DNA of 64,000 nt from positions 1,798,001-1,862,000 of the forward strand of contig NZ_CP073764.1 of assembly GCF_019343105.1 (NCBI RefSeq), in the 5' to 3' direction. Below, in pieces: positions 46,317 through 54,453 of this stretch. A program made the translations under genes and the position numbers. Position 1 is the first letter of the stretch. Each line of letters starts with the position of its first letter. The notes below the pieces were generated by a model that saw nothing but the letters and a program-made list of their open reading frames with translations, ran no database searches and was not told the origin of the DNA. Origin of the DNA: Methylovirgula sp. HY1. Lineage in GTDB: Bacteria > Pseudomonadota > Alphaproteobacteria > Rhizobiales > Beijerinckiaceae.

Positions 46317-47717
46317 ATGAGGCTCGGTCTCCCCCTTTTCGGTCTTTTCGCTTGTCTCCTCATCGGAGCAAGCTCGCCTTTGCTGGTGGCCGCCGCGGCC
46401 GCCCCGGCGAAAACACCCAAAGCGGAACCGCCGAACCCTGGAATTCAATCGCCCGCGTCCAAGCCGCCCGCGAAAGCAGCCACAAATCCCGATATCGATA
46501 CGCGCCAGATCGAACTCCGCGGCCTCGAAGACACGCTCGACCAATCCGATGCACAACGTCGCAAGATCGAGGCGGAAATCGAATCGCTGCGCAATGACAG
46601 AGCGCGTCTCAATGCGGCACTGATCGCGACGACGGAACGCGTAAGTGCCGCCGAGGCCAAGGTCAGCGCAGCGGAAAAGCGCCTCGTGACTTTGAAGGGC
46701 AGCGAGGCTGCGACGCGCCGCTCGCTCGACAGTCGCAAGGCGCTGATCGGTGAAGTTCTCGCTTCGCTCCAGCGCATGGGTCATAGTCCGCCGCCGGCGC
46801 TCCTCGTCAGCCCCGAGGATATGCTTCAGGCCGTGCATAGTTCGATGCTGCTCGGCGCGGTGCTGCCCGAAATGCATGCCGAGACGGAAGCGCTGGCGTC
46901 GGATCTGTCAGATCTCATCCGGCTGCGCCGATTGATTGCGACCGAGCGGGACTCCTTGCGCCGTGAAGTCGCCGACCTCGTGAGCGAACGAGAGCGGCTC
47001 GCGGCACTGATCGATGCCCGGCAAGCATCGCTCGGCACCGCGGTGCAGGCCCTTTCCGCCGAACAGACACGGGCGCGGTCTATCGCGGAAAAGGCTGCAA
47101 ATTTGAAGCAGCTCATAGCTAAAATGGAAAGCGAAGTCGCGGCTGCCGCACGCGCCGCCGAAGAGGCCCGCAAGGCCGATGAAGCCCGCAAATTCGCAGA
47201 AGCGGAGACCGGCGGCCAAACAAAAGCCAATCTTTCCCCCTTCAAAGATACGGCTCGCCTTGCTCCCGCCATAGCCTTTGCGGATGCCAAGGGTCTCTTG
47301 TCCATGCCGGTCGCCGGCACGGCGATCAAAGACTATGGTGCGCCCGATGGGTTTGGTGGCACCGAAAAAGGTTTGTACATCGCCACAAGGCCGGGAGCCG
47401 TCGTTGCCCTGCCGAGCGATGGATGGATCGCCTTTTGCGGCCCCTACCGCAGCTATGGAGAACTCTTGATCGTCAACGTCGGCGGGGGCTATTATGTCGT
47501 TCTTGCCGGCATGGAGCGGATAAACGTAGAGGTGGGACAATTCGTCCTTGCGGGTGAACCCGTCGCCACAATGGGCGATGGATCAGCTAAAACGGCTGCA
47601 GCTATCGCAATTGGCGCCAAGCAGCCTATTCTCTATGTCGAATTTCGTAAGGACGGGGCGGCGATCGATCCGGGCCCATGGTGGGTGAAATCGGACGTGC
47701 AGAAGGTTCGCGGATGA
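46317..47717 (+). CDS. envC: murein hydrolase activator EnvC-like (M23 domain)
   Basis: The protein has a signal peptide (LPLFGLFACLLIGASSPLLVAAAAA), two long coiled-coil stretches (residues about 60-300, such as ERVSAAEAKVSAAEKRL) and a C-terminal LytM/M23 domain. The first zinc-motif residues usual for active M23 are poorly kept, as in EnvC, which activates amidases instead of cutting. The domain contains DGWIAFCGPYRSYGELLIVN. Length is 466 aa. ctpA overlaps its stop. Confidence 0.88.
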   Translation: MRLGLPLFGLFACLLIGASSPLLVAAAAAPAKTPKAEPPNPGIQSPASKPPAKAATNPDIDTRQIELRGLEDTLDQSDAQRRKIEAEIESLRNDRARLNAALIATTERVSAAEAKVSAAEKRLVTLKGSEAATRRSLDSRKALIGEVLASLQRMGHSPPPALLVSPEDMLQAVHSSMLLGAVLPEMHAETEALASDLSDLIRLRRLIATERDSLRREVADLVSERERLAALIDARQASLGTAVQALSAEQTRARSIAEKAANLKQLIAKMESEVAAAARAAEEARKADEARKFAEAETGGQTKANLSPFKDTARLAPAIAFADAKGLLSMPVAGTAIKDYGAPDGFGGTEKGLYIATRPGAVVALPSDGWIAFCGPYRSYGELLIVNVGGGYYVVLAGMERINVEVGQFVLAGEPVATMGDGSAKTAAAIAIGAKQPILYVEFRKDGAAIDPGPWWVKSDVQKVRG

Positions 47718-49141
47718 TGCGCAAAATCTCACTGATATTGGTCGGTGCCGCACTGGGAGCTTCCACCGCTTTGGTGGGAACACAGACGCGGCTTTTGTCG
47801 AGCGAACCCGCCCTGGCGGCCGCCTCCGACACATATCGCAGCCTCAACCTGTTTGGCGACGTCTTCGAAAAAATCCGCTCCGACTATGTCGAAAAGCCCA
47901 ATGATCAGAAACTGGTCGAAGCGGCCATCAACGGCATGCTCAACTCGCTCGATCCGCATTCCAGCTATATGGACGCGAAGAGCTTCCAAGATATGCAGGT
48001 GCAGACGCGCGGTGAATTTGGCGGCCTCGGCATCGAGGTGACGCAGGACAAGGGTGTCATCAAGGTCGTAACGCCTATCGATGATACCCCCGCGTCGCGC
48101 GCCGGCATTCTCTCCGGCGACATCATCGCGGCGATCAATGGTGACCCGGTCACCGGCATGACCCTCAATCAGGCCGTCGACAAAATGCGGGGCGCACCCG
48201 ATACCACAGTGACGCTCAAGATCCTGCGTGGCCCGAAGAAGGACGCGAAGGATGTCAAGCTCACCCGCGCGATCATTACGATCAAGTCGGTGCGTTCGCA
48301 TGTCATCGGCGACGACATCGGCTATATCAGAATCACCCAGTTCAACGAGCAGACCGCCGACGGCGTGCGCAATGCGATCCTGAAATTCCAGTCCAAGATC
48401 CCTTCCGACAAGTTCAAGGGCTATATTTTGGATCTCCGCAACAATCCCGGCGGCCTGCTCGATCAATCGATCGCCGTCGTCAATGATTTCGTCGATCATG
48501 GCGAGATCGTCTCGACCCGTGGGCGCAATGCCGACGAGACCATGCGCTACAATGCGCGGCCCGGCGATCTCTCGAAGGGCAAACCGATGGTCGTCCTGAT
48601 CAACGGCGGCTCGGCGTCTGCGTCGGAAATCGTCGCCGGCGCTCTGCAGGATCATAAGCGCGCGATCATTCTCGGCACGCAGTCCTTCGGCAAGGGCTCG
48701 GTCCAGACGATCATCCCGCTTGGCCAAAACAATGGTGCGCTGCGCCTCACGACGGCCCGCTATTACACGCCGTCCGGTCGCTCCATCCAGGCCAAGGGCA
48801 TTACCCCCGACGTGCAGGTTCTCGAGGATGTGCCGCCGGCGCTCAAGGGCAAGGATGACATCCTCGGCGAAGCCTCGCTCAAGGGGCATCTCATGAACGG
48901 GACCGACGAGAAACACGGCTCGCAGGCCTATGTTCCGCCGGATCCCAAGAACGACAAGCAACTGATCGCAGCGGAGGATCTGCTGCGCGGGGTGACCCGG
49001 GCGCAAAACAATGTGAGCGGCGACCACAGTGCTCCGGCGTCGGGTACCACCAGCCCGGCCCCTGCGGCACCCGCAACATCGGCGGCGCCAGCAGCGCCGG
49101 CGACACCGACCAAGCCGGACGCACAAAAGCCGCCGAAGTAA
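47714..49141 (+). CDS. ctpA: carboxy-terminal processing protease CtpA (S41)
   Basis: This is a periplasmic serine protease of about 475 aa with a signal peptide (ILVGAALGASTALVGTQT), a PDZ domain (GLGIEVTQDKGVIKVVTPI) and an S41 catalytic core. The Ser is in NGGSASASEIVAGAL and the Lys in GTQSFGKGSVQT. The C-terminus is a Pro/Ala-rich tail. The ATG overlaps the envC stop (ATGA), so the two are coupled. Confidence 0.95.
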   Translation: MMRKISLILVGAALGASTALVGTQTRLLSSEPALAAASDTYRSLNLFGDVFEKIRSDYVEKPNDQKLVEAAINGMLNSLDPHSSYMDAKSFQDMQVQTRGEFGGLGIEVTQDKGVIKVVTPIDDTPASRAGILSGDIIAAINGDPVTGMTLNQAVDKMRGAPDTTVTLKILRGPKKDAKDVKLTRAIITIKSVRSHVIGDDIGYIRITQFNEQTADGVRNAILKFQSKIPSDKFKGYILDLRNNPGGLLDQSIAVVNDFVDHGEIVSTRGRNADETMRYNARPGDLSKGKPMVVLINGGSASASEIVAGALQDHKRAIILGTQSFGKGSVQTIIPLGQNNGALRLTTARYYTPSGRSIQAKGITPDVQVLEDVPPALKGKDDILGEASLKGHLMNGTDEKHGSQAYVPPDPKNDKQLIAAEDLLRGVTRAQNNVSGDHSAPASGTTSPAPAAPATSAAPAAPATPTKPDAQKPPK

Positions 49142-49508
49142 GCCTCTGGCTGTCGGATGGTCTGCAATTCGAGGCGGCGGCAAAACCGCCGCCTCTGCGG
49201 CAATTCTTGCCATCGGACAAATCCGCGATCCGCCGCCCATGGCGCGACGCCAATGGGCCGAAGAAACAAGGCGGCGCGCGCTGGCGCCGACCCGCGGTTT
49301 AAAAAGGCCTTTGCGCGCGGCCGCTTAGGCCTCCACGGCAAAGCCAGGCGCGCTTCCGCCCCTCGCTTATCTGCTCTACTGTTCCCGGCGAAACAGGTCA
49401 TAAGTGATTCGCTCAAGAGCATGCTCTTTGGCGGAAAAGGTCGATCGACTTTGCCGCCCCATGCATGCTCCAGCAATTCAAGGCCAAAGGTGACGCAGGG
49501 ATGCCGAG
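49142..49508. other. 367-nt intergenic region
   Basis: No gene is supported. It contains a degenerate module A palindrome at 49417-49470 about 40 nt upstream of the next gene; nothing else is recognised. Confidence 0.45.
49417..49470. repeat. palindromic repeat module A (variant)
   Basis: Arms GAGCATGCTC and GCATGCTC flank a longer centre with GGCGGAAAAGGTCGATCGAC. The flanking CTAG seen in other copies is absent. Confidence 0.55.
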
Positions 49509-50789
49509 ATGGCGGCGGGCGATGATCTGAATGATCCCCTCGGGCTCGGCGATGGCCCGCACAGGCTTGCCCCGCGGACCCTGCCCTACCGTCGCATCTT
49601 TTTTGGCGTCGGCGGCCTGTCGCTGCTCGGCGGTGGCCTGCTGCTCGAGTTCAATGGCGATCCATTTGGCGGAGAACCCTATGCGGTCGCGACCATAACG
49701 CGACCAATGCCGGGCCAAGCCACTCATCGTGCATCTCGGACGGCGACCACTGACAAAAATGGCTCGACGGTAAGCGACGAGACGACTGGCACGATCGCAG
49801 TGCCTGCCGGAGATGGCAGCGCCCAGGAACTCGAGCGCAAGAGCGGCGTCAAAGTCGTGCGCAATGGCGCCGCCGGGGCACCAGGGGCACTGATCATCAA
49901 TGTCCCACAGGTCCTGGCGCGAAGGCTCGCACCGGCGCCCGATCCCCGCCTCGTCGAAAAAAGCCGCTATGGCCTCTTGCCGCGCATAAGCGCGGATGGG
50001 GCGCGGCCCGCGGATATCTATGCGCGGCCATGGCCGGTGGGACCATTGCCAAATCCGAAGGCCCCGCGCATCGCCCTGGTCATCGGCGGCGTCGGACTCA
50101 ATGATTCGGCCACCGCGGAGGCGATCAGCGATCTACCCGGGCCAGTTACTCTGGCCTTCGCGCCCTACGGAACGGATTTGCCAGGCCAAGCCAGGCAAGC
50201 GCGTGAGGCCGGACATGAAATCATTCTTCAGCTCCCGATGGAACCGATCGATTACCCGCAAGATAATCCGGGGCCGCATACGCTGCTCGCCGAGGTTGCC
50301 GCGACGAAAAACGCCGACAATCTGCATTGGCTGCTGAGCCGCTTCAGCGGCTATACGGGCGTCGCGAATTTCCTCGGGGGCAAATTTATGAGCGCGGCGG
50401 AGCGTTTCCGCCCGGTGCTCCGCGAACTCGCCAACCGCGGCCTCTTTTATATCGACGACGGCTCTTCACCGCGCAGCCTTGGTCTTAGCCTGGCCAAGGA
50501 CGTCGGCCTGCCGGCAGTCCACGCCGATCTCATCATCGATGCAACCGGTGACCTCGATGCGATCGATGCCAATCTGACTCAACTCGTGACGATCGCCCAA
50601 GCCAAAGGCATCGCCATCGGCATGGCGAGCGATCTGCCGACGAGTCTCGAAAAAATCGCTGCCTTCACAAAGAGGGCCAAAGCGCAAGGCGTGCTGCTCA
50701 TCCCGCTCAGCGCGGCTGTACGCAATTTGACAAATGTGGCAGAAACAGATGCGCGGGCATTTCATGAGCCCGTAACGCCCCAAGAATGA
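49509..50789 (+). CDS. divergent polysaccharide deacetylase family protein (YibQ-like)
   Basis: A membrane-anchored protein of 426 aa: an N-terminal helix (RIFFGVGGLSLLGGGLLLEF), a variable Thr/Ser-rich linker, then the divergent polysaccharide deacetylase domain (DUF610). It begins PRIALVIGGVGLNDSATAEAI and includes HEIILQLPMEPIDYPQDNPGPHTLL and DDGSSPRSLGL. The family usually follows ctpA in alphaproteobacteria. Catalysis is unproven for the family. Confidence 0.87.
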   Translation: MAAGDDLNDPLGLGDGPHRLAPRTLPYRRIFFGVGGLSLLGGGLLLEFNGDPFGGEPYAVATITRPMPGQATHRASRTATTDKNGSTVSDETTGTIAVPAGDGSAQELERKSGVKVVRNGAAGAPGALIINVPQVLARRLAPAPDPRLVEKSRYGLLPRISADGARPADIYARPWPVGPLPNPKAPRIALVIGGVGLNDSATAEAISDLPGPVTLAFAPYGTDLPGQARQAREAGHEIILQLPMEPIDYPQDNPGPHTLLAEVAATKNADNLHWLLSRFSGYTGVANFLGGKFMSAAERFRPVLRELANRGLFYIDDGSSPRSLGLSLAKDVGLPAVHADLIIDATGDLDAIDANLTQLVTIAQAKGIAIGMASDLPTSLEKIAAFTKRAKAQGVLLIPLSAAVRNLTNVAETDARAFHEPVTPQE

Positions 50790-50796
50790 TACAAGC

Positions 50797-51303
50797 ATGT
50801 CCATGATTGATTTAGCGAATTACCGGCCCTGCGTCGGCATCATGCTGCTCAACCGCAGCGGCCTCGTCTTCATCGGACGACGGCGCCACGAAGCCACGGA
50901 TCACGAGCCAGCACATGCTTGGCAAATGCCGCAGGGCGGCATTGACGGGGACGAAGAGCCCTATGACGCAGCTAAGCGCGAATTGCTCGAAGAGACGAAT
51001 GTCTCTTCCGCGAGTCTGCTCGCCGCGGCGCCGGATTGGTACAGTTACGACATCCCAGGCGGAATGATCCGAAAATCCCAGCCGGGCGGTTTCAAAGGCC
51101 AAAGGCAAAAATGGTTCGCCCTACGCTTCGAAGGCGAGGAAAGCGAGATCAATGTCGCACAGCCGGCGGGCGGTGCCCACCCGGAGTTCGATGCCTGGCG
51201 ATGGGAGCAGATGGAGCGGCTTCCGGAACTTGTCGTTCCCTTCAAACGCCCAGTCTATGAGAAGGTCATCGAAATCTTTCGGCATCTGACCGAACCGCGC
51301 TGA
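50797..51303 (+). CDS. rppH: RNA pyrophosphohydrolase (Nudix)
   Basis: RppH removes pyrophosphate from the 5' end of mRNAs and starts their decay. The Nudix box GGIDGDEEPYDAAKRELLEETN is complete, after the start YRPCVGIMLLNRSGLVFIGRR typical of the alphaproteobacterial enzyme. Length is 168 aa. Its 3' end overlaps that of the convergent hisE by 38 nt. Confidence 0.96.
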   Translation: MSMIDLANYRPCVGIMLLNRSGLVFIGRRRHEATDHEPAHAWQMPQGGIDGDEEPYDAAKRELLEETNVSSASLLAAAPDWYSYDIPGGMIRKSQPGGFKGQRQKWFALRFEGEESEINVAQPAGGAHPEFDAWRWEQMERLPELVVPFKRPVYEKVIEIFRHLTEPR

Positions 51304-51622
51304 GCTTGCCCGCTTTGGGCAGCTTTTCGGCAATGCCAAAAGCCCGCTCGCGGCGGGTGATTTCCGCCAAGACAGCTTCCGGGGTGACGTCACAGGCCGC
51401 CCAAAGAACACAAAGGTGATAGAGAAGATCGGCGCTCTCCAAGATCACCTTGTCGCTTTGCATCTGCACGGCTTCGAGCCCGACTTCGACGGCCTCTTCG
51501 GCGAGCTTTTTTGCCATTTTTTGAACGCCGGCCTGAAACAGCCGCGAGGTGCGCGACACATTGCGATCGGCGTCGCGTACAGCGACAACATCAGCAAAGA
51601 GCCGGTCGAGCGAATCTTTCAT
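51266..51622 (-). CDS. hisE: phosphoribosyl-ATP pyrophosphatase
   Basis: HisE hydrolyses phosphoribosyl-ATP in histidine synthesis. The MazG-like helical motif EEAVEVGLEAVQ with ESADLLYHLCVLW carries the metal ligands. Length is 118 aa. It lies away from other his genes here, convergent with and overlapping rppH. Confidence 0.93.
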   Translation of the reverse strand: MKDSLDRLFADVVAVRDADRNVSRTSRLFQAGVQKMAKKLAEEAVEVGLEAVQMQSDKVILESADLLYHLCVLWAACDVTPEAVLAEITRRERAFGIAEKLPKAGKLSAVRSDAERFR

Positions 51623-51774
51623 CTCACCCCAGATCCTACTGAGACAGAAAGGATCGCCGCATCCGGAGCCGCCGGAATGACGCGATCAAGCCGTCCATGA
51701 CAAATGTTTTTTGTGAAGAGTTGATGACGATCGCGGGGCCATCAATGAAATAGCCCCAACTCATTTTTTGAATC

Positions 51775-51812
51775 AAAAGGCCGAGCTTGGTGTTTGCCAA
51801 GCTCGGCCTTTT
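51775..51812. terminator. bidirectional hairpin terminator
   Basis: A perfect 16-bp stem (AAAAGGCCGAGCTTGG and its complement) around the loop TGTTTG, with T-runs on both sides. It separates the end of the nif cluster (stop at 51846) from the hisE promoter side. It would end nif transcription. Confidence 0.85.
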
Positions 51813-51845
51813 CGGAAACTCTCGCGCCGCTTTGGGGCTGTCTAG

Positions 51846-52436
51846 TCAGACTGGACGATTCTCATTCGGATTGCGAACCGGGCCCATCCGCTTGACACCT
51901 TCCTCATAGCTGATGATCTCGTAATCCTCATGGAATTCGAGCGCTTTGTTGACGACATAATCCTGCTTGCCGCCGGTGTTGAGCTTCTTGACATCGTTCT
52001 TGTCGATATAGAGCAGCTCCAACAATTCATTATAGGCCGTCGATTCGTCGATGCCGAAGCTGTACCAGGTGATTTCGCCCATCGGGATCCGATATTTCGC
52101 CAAGAGATATTGGTTATTAACATAGACGAAATATTTCCCGCCCGGCTTCAAGAGATCGCCGATCACTTCCATCAGCGGGACGAGATATTCGAAAGACAAA
52201 AGATAGCAGAGAAAGAATTCGAAATGGTCTTCGCCTTCGCGGGCCGTGGCCATGACCTGCCATGCCGAGAGCGTCGGCGGCCTCTTTTCATCCCCGAGAC
52301 TTGCCTCGAATTTCAAGGCCAGTTCGCCGCGGAAGGCGAAACGCCCGGGCGAGACTTCTTCTTTCAGAATGCCGTGCGTCAGCCGGCTTTCCTTATCGAG
52401 GCGTGCGAAGACTGTGTTTTCAATGCTGGCTGTCAT
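51846..52436 (-). CDS. nif-linked protein of unknown function, 196 aa
   Basis: The start MTASIENTVFARLDKESRL lies inside the truncated hemoglobin gene (17-nt overlap), so the two are coupled. The protein is acidic with hydrophobic segments (FEFFLCYLLSFEYLVPLMEVIGDLLKPGG) that are amphipathic rather than membrane-like, and a Tyr/Asn-rich middle (KYFVYVNNQYLLAKYRIPMGEITWYSFG). No cysteine cluster or nucleotide motif is present. I do not recognise the family. It is the last gene before a terminator. Confidence 0.75.
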   Translation of the reverse strand: MTASIENTVFARLDKESRLTHGILKEEVSPGRFAFRGELALKFEASLGDEKRPPTLSAWQVMATAREGEDHFEFFLCYLLSFEYLVPLMEVIGDLLKPGGKYFVYVNNQYLLAKYRIPMGEITWYSFGIDESTAYNELLELLYIDKNDVKKLNTGGKQDYVVNKALEFHEDYEIISYEEGVKRMGPVRNPNENRPV

Positions 52437-52839
52437 GGGGATTCCCACTGTCGTTGCGGACCCAGTCCGCCAATTTGAAAAATGCTTGGAGCAGATGCCC
52501 GCGCAAAACGGTATTTTCGACCACTTCCTCGACCGCGCCCCGCATGCAAAGCATCCAGGCATCGCGTTCGGCTGGACCGATTTGGAAGTGCATGTGCCGC
52601 TGTCGCAGGCGAGGATGCCCACGCTCTTGCGAATAAAGCTTCGGACCCCCGAGCCATTCGCCGAGATAGCGTTTCAGGACGTTCTTCACCGAAGTGAGAT
52701 CATCCGCATGCATCGCACGGATGGTTGTCGCCTCCGGCAAAGTGTCCATGCGGTGATAGAAGGAATCGACCAAACGATCGACTGCGGACTGGCCGCCGAT
52801 CTCTGTGAAGAGGACTTGTGGAGCGGAAGAACTGGTCAC
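52420..52839 (-). CDS. truncated hemoglobin, group II
   Basis: A 139-aa 2-on-2 globin of the group II (TrHbO) kind. The proximal histidine is in HPRLRQRHMHFQIG (His82), followed by the group II Trp in RDAWMLCM (Trp95). Such globins bind O2 or NO. Being inside the nif block suggests protection or O2 delivery for nitrogenase, but that is inference. It overlaps the next gene. Confidence 0.9.
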   Translation of the reverse strand: MTSSSAPQVLFTEIGGQSAVDRLVDSFYHRMDTLPEATTIRAMHADDLTSVKNVLKRYLGEWLGGPKLYSQERGHPRLRQRHMHFQIGPAERDAWMLCMRGAVEEVVENTVLRGHLLQAFFKLADWVRNDSGNPHDSQH

Positions 52840-52865
52840 TTTTTTTGCTGTTTCTTGGCATGGCC

Positions 52866-52890
52866 GGCGGGCCCCACTGTGAGGCCCGCC
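52866..52890. terminator. GC-rich hairpin between the SIR2-like and hemoglobin genes
   Basis: Arms GGCGGGCC and GGCCCGCC form an 8-bp stem with a 9-nt loop, extended imperfectly by ATGGCC on both sides. There is no T-run for the minus strand, so it may be an mRNA-stabilising or partial attenuating hairpin. Confidence 0.5.
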
Positions 52891-52904
52891 ATGGCCTGCA
52901 GAGT

Positions 52905-53765
52905 TTAGGCGAGCGCAGCCTCTTTTTGTGAGGTGAATTCCGCGACGAAATCGGCGAGCGGCATATCGATCCGCTCGACATTATAACGTTCGAGGAAACG
53001 CCGCTCGTTCTTGGTTGGCGTCTCGGGCAGGACCGCCCAATGTTTGTCGGATGAACGCTTGGCGATTTGCCAAGCGAAGATCCGTTCGAGCTGCGTGCTG
53101 AACCGGCAACCGAGATACAGGAAATTCCGGCCCGTCCGAATTTCCTTCACCTTATCCGGGATCGGCGTTTGAATGTCGATCTCGGTCAAGACCTCGACAT
53201 AATCCGAATCCGACACGAGATAATTGCGACCGGGCCGCACCGAACCTATCGGTTCGTAGAGGACCGTTGCCCATTTCTCGGCTGTCGCCAGTTCGTCTTC
53301 CTGCGCGACTTTGCTTCCATCGGCATTGAAATAATGCACCCAGGTCGCAAGATGCTCGGCATGGCTGACGGCATGCACCATGCCCCAATTTTGCCGGTCC
53401 TTCAAAGCCTGCTGCATGACATCGTCATACCAAGCATGAACAACAAGCGGCAGCTTCGGGCACGTCGCCAGAAACCGATGCAGTTCGTTTGGCGCGACAA
53501 CCGGCTCGAAAGCCGCCGTCATCACCGTGCTGATGGTCTTGCGATGTTTGAAGTTCTCAATGAACTGTGCCGCCGCCGTGAGGTTTTTGCGGATCTTGTG
53601 CGGCACCGAAGCTTTGGCCGTCAACTTGTCGACCAAAACATCGGGACCCGTCGGAACCGCGCAAGCCTCGCCGGAGAGCGTAAGGACGCCCGGCCCCAGA
53701 TAAGGGATGAGGCGCCCTTCGTTGAGCGCCTTATGAATGTCTGCGAGCGTCTCAGTCGCCATCAT
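52905..53765 (-). CDS. SIR2-like domain protein in the nif cluster
   Basis: A 286-aa protein opening with LADIHKALNEGRLIPYLGPGVLTL, the glycine-rich entry of SIR2/TIR-like Rossmann folds, and later GRNFLYLGCRFSTQLERIFAWQI. This is typical of the SIR2_2-type NAD-binding superfamily rather than of zinc-containing sirtuins: no CxxC zinc ribbon is present. Its reaction is unknown. It is 8 nt from the 70-aa gene and 65 nt from the hemoglobin gene, all in one orientation. Confidence 0.75.
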   Translation of the reverse strand: MMATETLADIHKALNEGRLIPYLGPGVLTLSGEACAVPTGPDVLVDKLTAKASVPHKIRKNLTAAAQFIENFKHRKTISTVMTAAFEPVVAPNELHRFLATCPKLPLVVHAWYDDVMQQALKDRQNWGMVHAVSHAEHLATWVHYFNADGSKVAQEDELATAEKWATVLYEPIGSVRPGRNYLVSDSDYVEVLTEIDIQTPIPDKVKEIRTGRNFLYLGCRFSTQLERIFAWQIAKRSSDKHWAVLPETPTKNERRFLERYNVERIDMPLADFVAEFTSQKEAALA

Positions 53766-53773
53766 GAACCTCG

Positions 53774-53986
53774 TTAGTTGCTGCCGTCCATCGTCCTGAA
53801 CCGGGCAAGTTCTTCGCGCGTCATGTAAAAGGCCGCGCGGCCTCCGGACAGAGAATGGATCGGCACGCGATAAGATAGATAATCATACCATGCTTGCGCT
53901 TCGACGCCCTCCGGCGCTTCACCGCAAAATGTGCAAAGGCCCTTCGGGTCATATCGCACTTGGAGAACAACTTCTGCTTGAGACAT
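53774..53986 (-). CDS. small nif-linked protein, 70 aa
   Basis: The product MSQAEVVLQVRYDPKGLCTF carries one CxxC (CTFC), a Tyr/Asp-rich segment (WYDYLSYRVPIHSLSGGRAAFY) and a charged end. Four-fifths of it looks like a folded small domain that could bind one metal. It is not a family I can name. It lies directly before the SIR2-like gene. Confidence 0.7.
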   Translation of the reverse strand: MSQAEVVLQVRYDPKGLCTFCGEAPEGVEAQAWYDYLSYRVPIHSLSGGRAAFYMTREELARFRTMDGSN

Positions 53987-54080
53987 CTCTTTTCTTCCTT
54001 CCTTTCAGCGGCCGAACAAGAAACCGCTCAATTCAACCGCACATTCGGCACGTCCTACAGATTATAAAACACGCGAAAGC

Positions 54081-54380
54081 TCAGCCGGACAAAGCGCCCA
54101 GCAATTCAATTGTCGCATCCTCGGTGCCGAGCGTGGCGAGACACGCAAAGCGCGACTTCGATGCGACGCCGATCATGTTTTCAAGACGCTCATTCTCGGT
54201 CTTGGACATTTTCTCCAAGCCCTTTCTTCCTTCGAGAAGGAAAATATGACAGCTGTCGTATTTACCGGTGGAACAAGTGCATTCCATCGGAAATCCGGCA
54301 GCTTGAATGGCCGCGAGGAGGGTCGAGCCGTCGGGCACCGATTGCGTTTTTCCCGAGGGCTTAATGGTTATTGTCGGCAT
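54081..54380 (-). CDS. [2Fe-2S] ferredoxin-like protein with unusual cysteine spacing
   Basis: A 99-aa ferredoxin-fold protein (PTITIKPSGKTQSVPDGSTLLAAIQAAGFPMEC). Cysteines are at 34, 36, 44 and 80: C-x-C-x7-C-x35-C. The usual CX4CX2C or CX5CX2C triplet is not formed; a Tyr sits where the second plant-type Cys would be. It could use Cys34, Cys36, Cys44 and Cys80 as ligands, or have lost the cluster. Likely an electron carrier for nitrogenase or cofactor assembly; not proven. Confidence 0.75.
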   Translation of the reverse strand: MPTITIKPSGKTQSVPDGSTLLAAIQAAGFPMECTCSTGKYDSCHIFLLEGRKGLEKMSKTENERLENMIGVASKSRFACLATLGTEDATIELLGALSG

Positions 54381-54453
54381 TACGTTGGTCCCTTAGTCGA
54401 GTGATTTTCTTGGTTGGGTTTGAGTTTCGCCTACCCGCCGTTCCGACGATCCA

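Noticed and set aside
47729-49240. 503-codon minus-strand frame opposite ctpA
   Set aside because: Antisense to a complete S41 protease; arginine-rich composition.
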